Positions 7,999-16,780 of a DNA stretch of 37,277 nucleotides are shown here, one piece after another. The translations under genes and the position numbers were made by a program. The stretch spans positions 1-37,277 of the forward strand of contig SKVN01000129.1 of the NCBI GenBank assembly GCA_007129405.1, written 5' to 3'. Below the pieces are notes generated by a model. The model was not told where the DNA came from and searched no databases. It saw nothing but the letters and a program-made list of their open reading frames with translations. How positions within the stretch are numbered: position 1 is the first letter of the stretch; each line of letters begins with the position of its first letter. The stretch comes from Kiritimatiellia bacterium. GTDB lineage: Bacteria; Verrucomicrobiota; Kiritimatiellia; UBA8416.

Positions 7999-9675
7999 TC
8001 AGCTTTTGGGAACGAACACTTCCATATTCAAGCGCAGGTCACCCTTCTGTTTGAGTGTATCTATGAAGTATGGAATATTCCCCGTCGCAACATAGCGCCC
8101 TTTTACCCTTCCATCCGCATCAAAATCTTCCTGTTTGAAAACAAATATATCCTGCATCAGAATAACGTCCCCTTCTCGCCCCGTAACCTCGGAAATATGC
8201 GTAATTTTTCGCGATCCATCCACGAGGCGGCTTTGTTGTACAATCAAATCAAGGGCCGAAGCCACCTGCTCACGAATCGCACTGGACGGCAAATCAAAAC
8301 CAGCCATCATGACAAGATTTTCTAGACGACCAAGTGCATCGCGCGGGTTATTAGCGTGGATCGTGGTGAGCGATCCGTCATGTCCGGTATTCATTGCCTG
8401 CAACATATCCAAAGCCTCCGCCCCTCGACATTCCCCGACGATAATACGATCTGGCCGCATACGCAGCGCATTGACCATGAGATCGCGAATCGATATCCGA
8501 CCACGCCCTTCGATATTGGGGGGGCGCGATTCGAGACGAACCAGATTACGATGGCTTAACTTCAATTCCGCAGAATCCTCGATGGTAACCACGCGCTCGC
8601 CCAAAGGAATAAATTGCGAAAGCACATTTAGCAATGTCGTCTTGCCCGACCCGGTTCCGCCCGAAACAATCATATTCTGCCGTGCACGCACCGCTTCCTC
8701 CAAGAACAGGGCGATTTCCGGCGTCATGGAGCCGAACCGAATGAGATCATCTGTCGTCAATTTCGTTTCGGCGAATTTGCGAATCGTAATAGAGGGGCCG
8801 TCCAGCGCCAGCGGAGGGATAATAGCATTCACACGTGAACCGTCGGGTAGCCGCGCATCCACCATCGGGCTCGCTTCGTCTACATGGCGGCCGAGCGGCT
8901 CAACAATACGTTGAATAATATGTATCATATGCCGGTCATCCATGAATTTCGCACCGGTTTCAAAAAGCCGCCCTTTCAGCTCAACAAAAATACGATCCGC
9001 ACCGTTCACCATGACCTCGTCTACATCTTTTTCGCGCAACATCGGGGAGATGGGACCATAGCCAATCAACTCATCTTCCATAACCTCACGAAACAATTCC
9101 ATGTCGGTGCCACGCGGCAACTCGTGCCGGATCTCACGCAGTGCAGCATCCAACGCCCCACCCAGCTTGGCACGCATGGATTCGTCTTCTATTTCCTGTG
9201 CCGCTACCTGCGCTAAATTCAGTTTACTCAAAACCATTTCGTGAATACGCCGTTTCAACGCCATCATATCCACTGTATAAAACGCAACATAAGGCGCGAA
9301 ACGCTTATCGACCGCAGCAGGTTTTTCGGCATGTTTCTTATCGCGCAACGGAGGTGGTGGACGCATCGAATCAGTCGGCACTAACGTTTTGTCCAACGAG
9401 TACAAGAGATGATGATCTCCAACTTGAATCGTATCGCCCTCCGATAGAACTTGCGGCCCCTCGATACGCATACCATTCAGAAGCGTGCCGTATGTACTGC
9501 CACAATCTTTGAGTACGAACACACCGTTCTGGGCGATCACCTCGGCATGTTTTCTCGATACGTTTTTCCCCTCTAGAACAATCTGATTTCCAGGTGAACG
9601 ACCGATGACCGTTTGCCCCTGTTTGTCCAGAACAAACGGTTCACTCACCCCGGATTTCAGAATCAAATAGGACAT
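7999..9675 (-). CDS. tadA: TadA/CpaF-type secretion ATPase with N-terminal FHA domain
   Basis: A 558-residue hexameric pilus motor ATPase (VirB11/CpaF branch of the type II/IV secretion ATPases). The C-terminal ATPase has Walker A GGTGSGKTT (339-347), the VTIEDSAEL acidic box (about 363), MRPDRIIVGECRGAE around 406-417 and TTIHANN near 437. These elements appear intact. Unlike classical TadA it begins with an FHA domain (about 1-95): GRS at 25-27, SRKHAE at 40-45, GSTYGTLLNG at 59-68. A Pro-rich linker follows. The ATG at 9675 lies eight bases after the rcpA stop. A longer reading from 9750 would run inside rcpA and has no support. An FHA domain on the motor means that a phosphothreonine partner could recruit or gate it. 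The kinase and phosphatase encoded nearby are obvious candidates. Confidence 0.93.
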   Translation of the reverse strand: MSYLILKSGVSEPFVLDKQGQTVIGRSPGNQIVLEGKNVSRKHAEVIAQNGVFVLKDCGSTYGTLLNGMRIEGPQVLSEGDTIQVGDHHLLYSLDKTLVPTDSMRPPPPLRDKKHAEKPAAVDKRFAPYVAFYTVDMMALKRRIHEMVLSKLNLAQVAAQEIEDESMRAKLGGALDAALREIRHELPRGTDMELFREVMEDELIGYGPISPMLREKDVDEVMVNGADRIFVELKGRLFETGAKFMDDRHMIHIIQRIVEPLGRHVDEASPMVDARLPDGSRVNAIIPPLALDGPSITIRKFAETKLTTDDLIRFGSMTPEIALFLEEAVRARQNMIVSGGTGSGKTTLLNVLSQFIPLGERVVTIEDSAELKLSHRNLVRLESRPPNIEGRGRISIRDLMVNALRMRPDRIIVGECRGAEALDMLQAMNTGHDGSLTTIHANNPRDALGRLENLVMMAGFDLPSSAIREQVASALDLIVQQSRLVDGSRKITHISEVTGREGDVILMQDIFVFKQEDFDADGRVKGRYVATGNIPYFIDTLKQKGDLRLNMEVFVPKS

Positions 9676-9682
9676 ATCTTTT

Positions 9683-11236
9683 CTACCTGAAGAAGTATCG
9701 GCGGCTTCGCTGTTCCCGTTCACGTTGCTGCACAGGCTTTTGGGCTTCAACTTCTACACGCGGACTTGTTTCAGACAAAGGCAAGGTTTCCCGTACACGA
9801 GGTGCGCCAGCTAAATTCGGGCTAATCATGATCAGCACCTGATTCTCCTCCTGCACGCGATTTCGCTCCGAAAACAACCATTGTAATACCGGCACGCTGC
9901 GCAGAAAAGGAACCCCTTCACTTGAAGACTGTTCTACCAAACCACGCATCCCCCCCAGTACCAACGTATGTCCAAGCGGACAACTTATTGTTGTACTAAT
10001 CGTATTACGTTTAAGATCATAATCGGTGCCTACCGGCATCGGATAACTCAGTTCCAAATTCAATTCCAATGACACATTATCCGAATCACTCAATCCTCCT
10101 CGTGCACGCAAAATCATGCCATAGTCGATATCTTCCAACCCCACAGTATCCCCTGCAGCTACACGAACCTTAAGCGTACCACCGCTTTGATATTGGCTCC
10201 AATCCGGTGAATCGTTTCGAAACGACATGTGTCCCTCCTGTACGAAACGCCCCGGCCCTGTTCCCCGGAAAAACGTCAATGCCCCCTGCAACCCGCTACT
10301 GATTGTATACGCCCCGCCAAAACCACTGGATCGATCTCTCCCGATTGTACCTTGAAAAGCGGCCGAAGTGGTATCGATGGCTAGAACACCGGCACGCACC
10401 AAATTGACGCCGATCTGTTGATACTCCACATCGCTTACCCCGACAAAAGCCACTTCGACTTCAAGCATTGTGGGAATCACTTCCGTTTGCAAAAGCGCAC
10501 GCACACGCGCATCTCCCTCTCTGACCTGATCCAAGCTATCTACCACAACAAGCCAAGGGTGCGTACGAACAACATCTTGCAACCGGCGCTCGTCACGCGC
10601 TGCATATAGCTGCGAAGCGATAAAGATCGTATTCCCCGACCAGCGTAAGCGCACCTTACCCGGCTCCAACGGTTCATCTGCTTCCAGTAACGTGAAACCA
10701 GCCTGTTTCAAAGAATCGGTTAGCTGATTCATGACTTCCGGAGCGGGTCGGAACGTGGCCAAATTAACAACCTTTCCTTCATAGATGCGAATGACGCGTT
10801 GCAGCATATCCCAATTGGCGATACTGTTGACTTCCCCCCTGACGACGACCCGACCGAGGTTGACACTCAGTTCCACTTCCGGTACGGAGTCCAGATCCCG
10901 CATCATGGCCATTAACACATCATTGATGTTTTCCACGACCGTAACCTGAAACACCTGATCCCGGCCACCGCCGGTGACCAGCAAATCGGTGGATCCCAAA
11001 GCCCGACCGGAAATCTGTAGCCGCCGTTGGCCAGGCAATTGTGTCGCCGTGATCACCTCGCGGTTGACAATGGTATAACCCTCAATAATAAAAGGGACCT
11101 CCACAATTTCTGCAGACCCAATGCTCACGGTCAGGGACTCCGGTTGGGCTCGCCCTGCAAGCGCAGAGCAGAACAATACGCAACAGACCATGATCATCCA
11201 CAGCAATCCCGACACCTTGTTGTTTTGCGCTTTCAT
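9683..11236 (-). CDS. rcpA: RcpA/CpaC-type secretin of the Tad system
   Basis: A 517-residue outer-membrane secretin, the channel through which the Flp pilus or cargo leaves. It has a signal peptide (about 1-30, ending ALAGRAQ), an N-terminal pilus-secretin domain (about 34-102), a BON-like domain (104-160) and the secretin core (about 245-470). The core includes the conserved PFLRSVPVLQWLFSE stretch and the ENQVLIMISP end. Length is usual for RcpA/CpaC. No lipobox is seen, so it would need a separate pilotin or none. It is encoded between cpaB and tadA with short spacers, as in canonical tad operons. Confidence 0.93.
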   Translation of the reverse strand: MKAQNNKVSGLLWMIMVCCVLFCSALAGRAQPESLTVSIGSAEIVEVPFIIEGYTIVNREVITATQLPGQRRLQISGRALGSTDLLVTGGGRDQVFQVTVVENINDVLMAMMRDLDSVPEVELSVNLGRVVVRGEVNSIANWDMLQRVIRIYEGKVVNLATFRPAPEVMNQLTDSLKQAGFTLLEADEPLEPGKVRLRWSGNTIFIASQLYAARDERRLQDVVRTHPWLVVVDSLDQVREGDARVRALLQTEVIPTMLEVEVAFVGVSDVEYQQIGVNLVRAGVLAIDTTSAAFQGTIGRDRSSGFGGAYTISSGLQGALTFFRGTGPGRFVQEGHMSFRNDSPDWSQYQSGGTLKVRVAAGDTVGLEDIDYGMILRARGGLSDSDNVSLELNLELSYPMPVGTDYDLKRNTISTTISCPLGHTLVLGGMRGLVEQSSSEGVPFLRSVPVLQWLFSERNRVQEENQVLIMISPNLAGAPRVRETLPLSETSPRVEVEAQKPVQQREREQRSRRYFFR

Positions 11237-11281
11237 ATGTTATCCCCTTTCCTTTGGGCTATTCCAATCCGCGTTAAGATC

Positions 11282-12064
11282 CTATTGCACGGGAGCCCCC
11301 CGGCGATCAGGCACTTGGGGCACCGCGACAGAATTTAACCCTTGCAAAAGTTCCCGGAACGTTTCTTCATCCACCATTCCCGCGTCCATCCGATTGAGAC
11401 TGCTGTCATCGTTGGGACGTCGCAATGCCAAGGTAATATCTGCACGCCGCTGCGCGGCAATCAAAACCTGCGCCTGCTGCGGAGGCAATGCCAAAATGAT
11501 ATCACTGCCGCCTCCGCCAGCACCCTGTGCGCTGGTTACATCCAGCACACGTACACGAGGAAACAGAACCAGTGTAGCTTCTTTCGTCGTCACGACTTCT
11601 GGAGCTGCGAGGTCAGTTGTTCGCTCCAAAACTTCGACCTTGAAATTACCGATGACCGCTACTTCATCCCCCGGCTGCACCAATCGTCCGAGACCAGAAC
11701 GAGGCAACGTCAAAGAGACGGCCCACTCGCCCTCCCCAACCACATTGGCCAAACTCCGTGAAAACCCCACATCAGACAATAGAACATAATCATTCACAGT
11801 CACCGGACGTAACGCTTTTTGCCCAACAATCATTTCACCACGCGTCCAAGCGATAGCTTGTGCAGGCAACGCCGATACAGGAATCTCTTTGGGACGAATA
11901 ATATCCTGCGTGATTTCCTGCCCCTGCTGGATATCGCGCGCAGCAGCAACAACCGTAATCGTATCCTCTTGCGCATGGCGTTGAGCCGACAATAAACGCC
12001 CTACAGCCAATACGGCCGCCAAACCAAGAACAACAGCTAAGATCAATGGAATAAAATTCTTCAT
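11282..12064 (-). CDS. cpaB: CpaB/RcpC-type Flp pilus assembly protein
   Basis: A 260-residue periplasmic protein with an N-terminal anchor (MKNFIPLILAVVLGLAAVLA), a SAF domain (about 35-95, with RDIQQGQEIT and the later LRPVTVNDYV) and the RcpC/CpaB domain (about 115-225). CpaB works with the secretin in Tad systems and may contact peptidoglycan. The ATG at 12064 is preceded by a GGGGGG tract eight bases upstream. The GTG two codons earlier is too close to that site. A good sigma70-like promoter lies just upstream (12086-12113), so this gene may begin a separately transcribed machine half. Confidence 0.9.
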   Translation of the reverse strand: MKNFIPLILAVVLGLAAVLAVGRLLSAQRHAQEDTITVVAAARDIQQGQEITQDIIRPKEIPVSALPAQAIAWTRGEMIVGQKALRPVTVNDYVLLSDVGFSRSLANVVGEGEWAVSLTLPRSGLGRLVQPGDEVAVIGNFKVEVLERTTDLAAPEVVTTKEATLVLFPRVRVLDVTSAQGAGGGGSDIILALPPQQAQVLIAAQRRADITLALRRPNDDSSLNRMDAGMVDEETFRELLQGLNSVAVPQVPDRRGAPVQ

Positions 12065-12085
12065 ATGCACATCCCCCCTTTTCGT

Positions 12086-12113
12086 ACTATATTGATTTTA
12101 CACCTTTTTACAA
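12086..12113 (-). promoter_or_regulatory. predicted internal promoter ahead of cpaB
   Basis: On the minus strand TTGTAA (12108-12113) and TATAGT (12086-12091) are separated by 16 bases. The -35 matches four of six consensus positions and the -10 five of six. It lies in a 58-base AT-rich gap, the largest break inside this half of the operon, just ahead of the cpaB ribosome-binding site. It would let the secretion machine be made independently of the pilin genes. Confidence 0.4.
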
Positions 12114-12122
12114 TATTTCATT

Positions 12123-12641
12123 TCAACGCGAAAAAATACCGCCTGGATCGCCGGATTCCAAGCCCCAACTAAATCCTGTACGATTTACATCCTCCTCCCA
12201 AAGCATGAGCATGATGCGCACGTTGTCACGCTGCCATATCGAAATCTCAGTCCGAGGCGATGTATCGCGCACGGGCACGTGCATCACAGCCGACCAACCA
12301 CCTCTATACAGGCGCGCCTGAAAAGATTGTCCAACAGCGGTAAAGTGCGCGGGCATATGCCCGAGTTGCCGCCATACATTTTTACCGGATTCCGTCCGTG
12401 TAATTACGGCAGAGGGCGGCAAGGGCAACCGCAGGACATATTGGGGTTTTTCCTCGCTTACGCGAACAGAAACACGATCCGGGCGCGCATGGAGAACAGC
12501 ATCCTGCGCCGCTTGCACTCCCACAAGAAACAGCCCACGGAACAATAGCAGCACTGCCAATGACCGACCAGCCCACTGGGTACAGCATTCCACGAGACCA
12601 TAACACTTGAAAAAAAAGATATTAATAGCTCCACTCCACAT
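12123..12641 (-). CDS. small exported protein of the Tad operon, function unknown
   Basis: About 172 residues. I do not recognise a family. After a short N-terminal leader there is a hydrophobic segment (roughly RSLAVLLLFRGLFLVGV) ending in VQAAQD, which reads as a signal peptide. The mature part is beta-rich with many Arg and Trp and ends around the acidic ESGDPGG. The start is uncertain. The ATG at 12641 overlaps the preceding gene by 20 bases, one at 12650 overlaps a little more, and a GTG at 12593 would give a tighter signal peptide. None has a strong ribosome-binding site. It sits between the TadE-like gene and cpaB, so it is probably an accessory factor of pilus assembly. Confidence 0.6.
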   Translation of the reverse strand: MWSGAINIFFFKCYGLVECCTQWAGRSLAVLLLFRGLFLVGVQAAQDAVLHARPDRVSVRVSEEKPQYVLRLPLPPSAVITRTESGKNVWRQLGHMPAHFTAVGQSFQARLYRGGWSAVMHVPVRDTSPRTEISIWQRDNVRIMLMLWEEDVNRTGFSWGLESGDPGGIFSR

Positions 12642-13326
12642 AAGGTTCATGCCGCTCATGCTCGAAACCAGGCGGTTCGGGCGGAGCCGCAGGGGCAAAG
12701 GTGAGTTCCCCGGCTGAGGTCCCTGCCAAATCGCCGACTTCTGGCCAATCCTCCTGAAAAACAGCCCAATCCCATGGTAGACTCCAGTCAGCCAGCTCTT
12801 GCGGCGACCATGTCCTGTAGGCAATTTCACTGAACGGAGTCCGCATGAGAACGGCATGATGGGAAGGCCCATCTGCAGCATCCGGATCGCGCCCCGTAAA
12901 AACCGCTAGATTAGCGAGGGCGGGCGCACCATCCCAAGCAACGCCAGCACGCAGCCAACCCTCCGTCCATAGAGGCATAAACATCATGAAATCAACTCTT
13001 GCCCCAAAATACGTGGACCATGTTTCGGGAGTACCACGTTCATATTCCACGCTCTCAACACGTTGATCCCCCACATTCTCGAAGGGAAACAAATACTCTT
13101 GTATATCCTGCTCAATGCGCTCTTTGGCCAACATGTGCCGGTTCCCGCCGCTCCAGGCAGCATAGCGATCCGCACTGACCAGCTTACACTTCGCGAGAAT
13201 AATATCACCCAACCACATCGTGCCGCCAATCATCACCACAAACAATGCCACCGCAATCACGAGCTCCATCAGTATGACGCCCTCGCGTGCATCACGCTTT
13301 CGATCTTTATTCGTGAAAGGAATCAT
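12622..13326 (-). CDS. TadE-like pseudopilin
   Basis: A 234-residue protein with a type IVb prepilin leader: basic residues, then G16 followed by VILMEL, which places Glu at mature position +5, and a hydrophobic helix (about 17-42). This is the cleavage signal read by TadV/CpaA. The long, Trp-rich C-terminal part (PLWTEGW, SLPWDWAVF) fits a TadE/TadF-type minor pseudopilin better than a small Flp pilin. The ATG at 13326 overlaps the upstream pilin gene by 20 bases. An in-frame ATG farther upstream would run through that gene. It probably forms a minor component or tip of the pilus. Confidence 0.75.
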   Translation of the reverse strand: MIPFTNKDRKRDAREGVILMELVIAVALFVVMIGGTMWLGDIILAKCKLVSADRYAAWSGGNRHMLAKERIEQDIQEYLFPFENVGDQRVESVEYERGTPETWSTYFGARVDFMMFMPLWTEGWLRAGVAWDGAPALANLAVFTGRDPDAADGPSHHAVLMRTPFSEIAYRTWSPQELADWSLPWDWAVFQEDWPEVGDLAGTSAGELTFAPAAPPEPPGFEHERHEPYVEWSY

Positions 13327-13642
13327 GATAATCCCGCGCTCTATCAGAGTATTCCTGCATATCTTGCCGACGTTTATGCAAACTTTCCTGTGCATCGGTA
13401 TGACGCAGCGTGGTACCCTCAGATGCCGTAATCATGGAAGCGACAATTGCGCGCCCCAACACAACGACTGCCATACCACATGCAACCGCTATGAGCACGG
13501 CCAAAATCACATATTCCATTTGCACGGCCCCCGTGCGGTCACCCCAATGACGACGCATCCCCTTCCGCCGTACGAAAGGCCATCGGTTTGCGCCTCCCCG
13601 CTTTCGTATTAGTGTAGCGTCCATCCTTCCAATGCTCTCCAT
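13307..13642 (-). CDS. Flp-type pilin, second copy
   Basis: A 111-residue prepilin. The leader ends at G38 and is followed by AVQMEYVILAVLIAVA, giving the Flp signature with Glu at +5 and Tyr at +6, then a hydrophobic helix. The ATG at 13642 has AGGAGG nine bases upstream, which decides the start although it overlaps tadG by 34 bases. The C-terminal tail is hydrophilic and ends ARDYHDSFHE, nearly identical to the end of the other Flp pilin (16401-16715). The region between helix and tail differs, so the two are diverged paralogues. One may be the major and the other a minor or alternative subunit. Confidence 0.85.
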   Translation of the reverse strand: MESIGRMDATLIRKRGGANRWPFVRRKGMRRHWGDRTGAVQMEYVILAVLIAVACGMAVVVLGRAIVASMITASEGTTLRHTDAQESLHKRRQDMQEYSDRARDYHDSFHE

Positions 13643-15180
13643 TCAGGTTCTCCTCCTCTCATTCCATCCGGTGCTACCTGTACCCCGACAGCACCGCCCC
13701 CACCATATAGCGGTTGCCATGAACCAAAACGCACTTCTTCCAAAATCTCACCCGCCGTTTCGCCATGAAATGAACCGGCCATTGCATCTGCCCACGCCCG
13801 ATGCAACGGCAGCATCACCGCGTCCCAATCCGTGTTCATCAGATTTTGCTCAATCAGGCCACCGTCCCAAAACGTGGGATCATATTCACCATTGCTATAG
13901 CCGGGCCAATGCGGATTAAAGGCTGCCCGCGCAGCACTCGCCGTCCACATAAAACGTTCATACTCATTCAGCGTCAAACCTTTGAAAATGCCTTCCTGTC
14001 CCTTGGCACGATACAGAAAAAACAGTGGATTATTCATGCGCCGCGCCACGCCAACCACAATGGCTCCTTCTTCACCAAAAAATTCCGGCAGTAGCCATAG
14101 CGGTTTGGCATGTTCCGTCTCGGCAAAATAGTCTCCGCCAATCACGCTTTCTGCCTCCAGTTCGTTATCCCCGGACTGGGACGTAATCAACACACAAACA
14201 CCCTCTACCATTTGCCAAAGAGCCCCATACCAATCCCAATTCGCCACAAGCCGCCCCGTTTGCTTATAGCGACGCTGAAACCCTTCGCCACCTGGAGAAT
14301 CCAATATCCACCAATCATCCGTACCAAGATCAAAGGCCTCAAAGGGATGCCTGTAGACATCCGTGAAGTTTAGGAAATGCGCTTCCTCACCATCGGGCAT
14401 GACTTCTGTATACGCGGAAAGGGGGTGAAAGGATTGAATCAACTGCCAGGAAATATCGGCACCGCCAGCCAACAGGTCGTTACGCGTATCTCGGATGTTT
14501 TTACGTAACACCGCCTCCACCTGCTCCTCTATCCGTTCCGGCAACAACGCGAACAGATCCTCCTCGGCCTCATTCATCTGCATAATAATCTTCCGAAGCT
14601 CTTGAATCGGATCCTGCAATGCTTCCCAACTCTTCTCTGCGGCAGCAGCACGTTCACGTGCCATTTCAATATCCTCAGCCGTGACCCAGATACGATTATT
14701 GATAAAAACAGATTCCTTGTGCACATGACGGCTCAATCCGGCGTACCAATCGCCTTCATTGCAATTACTGGGCGCACTGATACTATAGGCCAAATCGCGA
14801 TCAATTTCCCAAAGCAGCAACACTTCTTCCAGCCATTTATCTACGATATAGTCCATGTTCATGCGACCCAGTTGTACATAGGTCCATGCCATGGCGCGAT
14901 TAATCACGGCTACCCGAGAAAGCGTGTCGGCCTGAACCACAGCCGCAGAATAGGCCGCGGCATCAGCGGCGTTCTGAAGTTCAATACGTTGACGAACGGT
15001 TTCCCCTACGGCATATACGGCAAAACTCATGACAAAAAGAAGCAGAAAGCTCAAAACCGTAACCGCCAATACCGCGCCATCTTCATCACGGTACAAACGC
15101 AGACATCCACGACTCAGCCGAAGCACCAGCGAGGGTCTCCCACCGGGACACGGTTTAGGCATAGTCAATCGAAACGCCAT
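13609..15180 (-). CDS. tadG: TadG-like pilus-assembly protein
   Basis: A 523-residue protein with the N-terminal TadE/TadG-like segment: a charged DEDG, a transmembrane helix (about residues 36-58), then RQRIELQNAADAAAYSAA, a pattern typical of TadG-type proteins. The large remainder is periplasmic and rich in Trp and acidic residues, with no von Willebrand motif that I can point to. The ATG at 15180 overlaps the tadE stop (TGATG) and follows a GGGAGG site eight bases away. It is likely a minor pseudopilin or pilus anchor. Confidence 0.8.
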   Translation of the reverse strand: MAFRLTMPKPCPGGRPSLVLRLSRGCLRLYRDEDGAVLAVTVLSFLLLFVMSFAVYAVGETVRQRIELQNAADAAAYSAAVVQADTLSRVAVINRAMAWTYVQLGRMNMDYIVDKWLEEVLLLWEIDRDLAYSISAPSNCNEGDWYAGLSRHVHKESVFINNRIWVTAEDIEMARERAAAAEKSWEALQDPIQELRKIIMQMNEAEEDLFALLPERIEEQVEAVLRKNIRDTRNDLLAGGADISWQLIQSFHPLSAYTEVMPDGEEAHFLNFTDVYRHPFEAFDLGTDDWWILDSPGGEGFQRRYKQTGRLVANWDWYGALWQMVEGVCVLITSQSGDNELEAESVIGGDYFAETEHAKPLWLLPEFFGEEGAIVVGVARRMNNPLFFLYRAKGQEGIFKGLTLNEYERFMWTASAARAAFNPHWPGYSNGEYDPTFWDGGLIEQNLMNTDWDAVMLPLHRAWADAMAGSFHGETAGEILEEVRFGSWQPLYGGGGAVGVQVAPDGMRGGEPEWRALEGWTLH

Positions 15181-15797
15181 CACCAACCTCCCGCAGGTAC
15201 ACCGGTTGGGTACATCGTCTTGAAAGGTTTAGCCACAAGGGCGGATTCTCGTAAAACAACATGCGGATACGCTACGGTATCTAAATACCGATGCGCGTTA
15301 CCGGTAGGGTCGGCGCGGGTCTCAAGCCACTCCGTGCCCTGCCCCCACGGATTGACAGCCCACGCGATCATCGGTCCGGCAATCGGCATGATCAAACCAA
15401 AATCAAACTCAACATCTACACGGTAATTCCAATCGTCAATCGCCTGCACCTCCACACGTGTCTTTCGATCAATCGAACCCGAGCCTGGAATGAGTCCCCA
15501 CCCCGGAACTTCTTTCGGAATTTCACCAAATGCCTGCCCGATCACCGTCCAAGACAGCACCTGCTCGGCGGCCTGTTGGGCGGCATCCTCATATTCAGAT
15601 TCATGCGCCGTGAGTATAGTCCGCGCCGCTGCCGTCGCAGCATAATAAACAACCAGCCGCGCCGTCCATATATGCGCAATCTGCATGCAGGCGAAAAGGA
15701 GTGCCAGCATTAAAGGAAAAGCGAAAACAAATTCCAGAAGTACCGAGCCGTAACGATCCGTTCTGTGATCCCTACTTTTCACATCACGCCTACCCAT
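15180..15797 (-). CDS. tadE: TadE-like minor pseudopilin
   Basis: A 205-residue protein with a prepilin leader: G17 then SVLLEFVFAFPLMLALLF, with Glu at +5 as in TadE. ARLVVYYAATAAARTILTA follows, the usual TadE pattern just after the helix. The C-terminal part is periplasmic. Its start overlaps the end of tadV by 19 bases and its stop overlaps the tadG start. In Tad systems TadE is processed by TadV and needed for pilus formation. Confidence 0.85.
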   Translation of the reverse strand: MGRRDVKSRDHRTDRYGSVLLEFVFAFPLMLALLFACMQIAHIWTARLVVYYAATAAARTILTAHESEYEDAAQQAAEQVLSWTVIGQAFGEIPKEVPGWGLIPGSGSIDRKTRVEVQAIDDWNYRVDVEFDFGLIMPIAGPMIAWAVNPWGQGTEWLETRADPTGNAHRYLDTVAYPHVVLRESALVAKPFKTMYPTGVPAGGW

Positions 15798-16297
15798 AAC
15801 GTAGTCATCATCCCAATCGCAATTGCCATACTGAACGGCATGCGCACACGCTCATCAACACGCGAAGGAAGCGTCGCAGATCCTGCCTTCCGATCATACC
15901 ACGGATTCAAAATCGATTGTATAAAATGCGAAACCCGCACGGAACTGACCGCCCCCGCCGCAAGTAGTGTAATCGCCATAACCATGCCAGCCAAAGATGT
16001 TAAAATCAACAAATCCAGCAGTCCGCCCCAGCCGACCGCCGCACCGGCAGCAAACATCATTTTTACATCGCCACCGCCAGCCGCCCGCATGAGCCACGGC
16101 AAAACCAAAAACAAGCCCGCCACAGACGCCGCTGCAAATGCCGCCACCAATCCGGGCGCACCATACAGAAGATACTGCACCAACAGAAATCCAAACGCCC
16201 CACCCAACGTCAACACATTGGGTAAACGGCGAATGTTAAGGTCGTATCCGCATAGAACAGCACACCATAAGCAGTAGACAACCAGCAAGGCGGTCAT
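15779..16297 (-). CDS. tadV: TadV/CpaA prepilin peptidase
   Basis: A 172-residue membrane aspartic protease of the A24 family. The two catalytic aspartates are visible: D19 in GYDLNIRRLPN and D77 in the GGGD motif (GGGDVKMM). Several hydrophobic helices surround them, and the size matches the short TadV/CpaA type lacking the methylase domain. The ATG at 16297 has a GGAGAGGG site nearby. A longer reading upstream would run through non-coding hairpins and the pilin gene. It should cut the leaders of the two Flp pilins, both TadE-like proteins and the short prepilin at 16781-17047. Confidence 0.93.
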   Translation of the reverse strand: MTALLVVYCLWCAVLCGYDLNIRRLPNVLTLGGAFGFLLVQYLLYGAPGLVAAFAAASVAGLFLVLPWLMRAAGGGDVKMMFAAGAAVGWGGLLDLLILTSLAGMVMAITLLAAGAVSSVRVSHFIQSILNPWYDRKAGSATLPSRVDERVRMPFSMAIAIGMMTTLWVGVM

Positions 16298-16310
16298 AGT
16301 CCACCCTCTC

Positions 16311-16386
16311 CCTTGTCGTATCGGCCCGCACACGACAGGGTCCGCATCAAACCAGCGGGCATCTGGCCGGAATCGCACCGACCAGA
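16311..16386 (-). promoter_or_regulatory. two stem-loops in the flp-tadV intergenic mRNA
   Basis: In the 103-base gap after the flp stop, 16362-16370 and 16378-16386 form a nine-base-pair stem (one wobble on the transcribed strand) with a seven-base loop. A second stem pairs 16311-16319 with 16332-16340 (eight of nine). Neither is followed by a T-run, so they are more likely mRNA-stabilising or attenuating structures that let the pilin be made in excess of downstream proteins. Confidence 0.4.
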
Positions 16387-16400
16387 TACCTGACCAATTT

Positions 16401-16715
16401 CTATTGGTGCATGCTATCGTGGTAATCCCGAGCAGCTTGCGCATCAGCGTCTTGCTGTGCCCGCGTCGCCTCTTGGGCTTGGCGCGCTCCCGTATGGTCC
16501 GCCGTTGCACCTTTGCCTGCAGTATCGAACATACCCACAATCGTGCGACCGAACATAGCGACCGCCACAACCGCTGCAGCAGCGATCAACACCGCGAGAA
16601 TCACATATTCCATCATCACGGCCCCTGTCTTGTCACCAGCCAGACGACATAGCAAACGACCCAATACCGTACGTTTTGCACGCTGAACCATTACCTGCAT
16701 CCTTACCGTACTCAT
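16401..16715 (-). CDS. flp: Flp-type pilin
   Basis: A 104-residue prepilin. A basic leader ends at G31 and is followed by AVMMEYVILAVLIAAAAVV, the Flp motif with Glu at +5 and Tyr at +6. A hydrophilic Ala/Gln/Asp-rich tail ends ARDYHDSMHQ. The ATG at 16715 follows a GGAGAGG site. The mature chain is about 73 residues, a usual Flp size. Its position next to tadV with hairpins in between fits the major pilin. The tail is unusual because most Flp pilins are short beyond the helix. It matches the tail of the second copy at 13307-13642. Confidence 0.88.
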   Translation of the reverse strand: MSTVRMQVMVQRAKRTVLGRLLCRLAGDKTGAVMMEYVILAVLIAAAAVVAVAMFGRTIVGMFDTAGKGATADHTGARQAQEATRAQQDADAQAARDYHDSMHQ

Positions 16716-16780
16716 TCTCTACCTCTCCTTTCACAAGCGCCCCCATGGCGCATTGACAATGTATATGAATGAACATTCGA

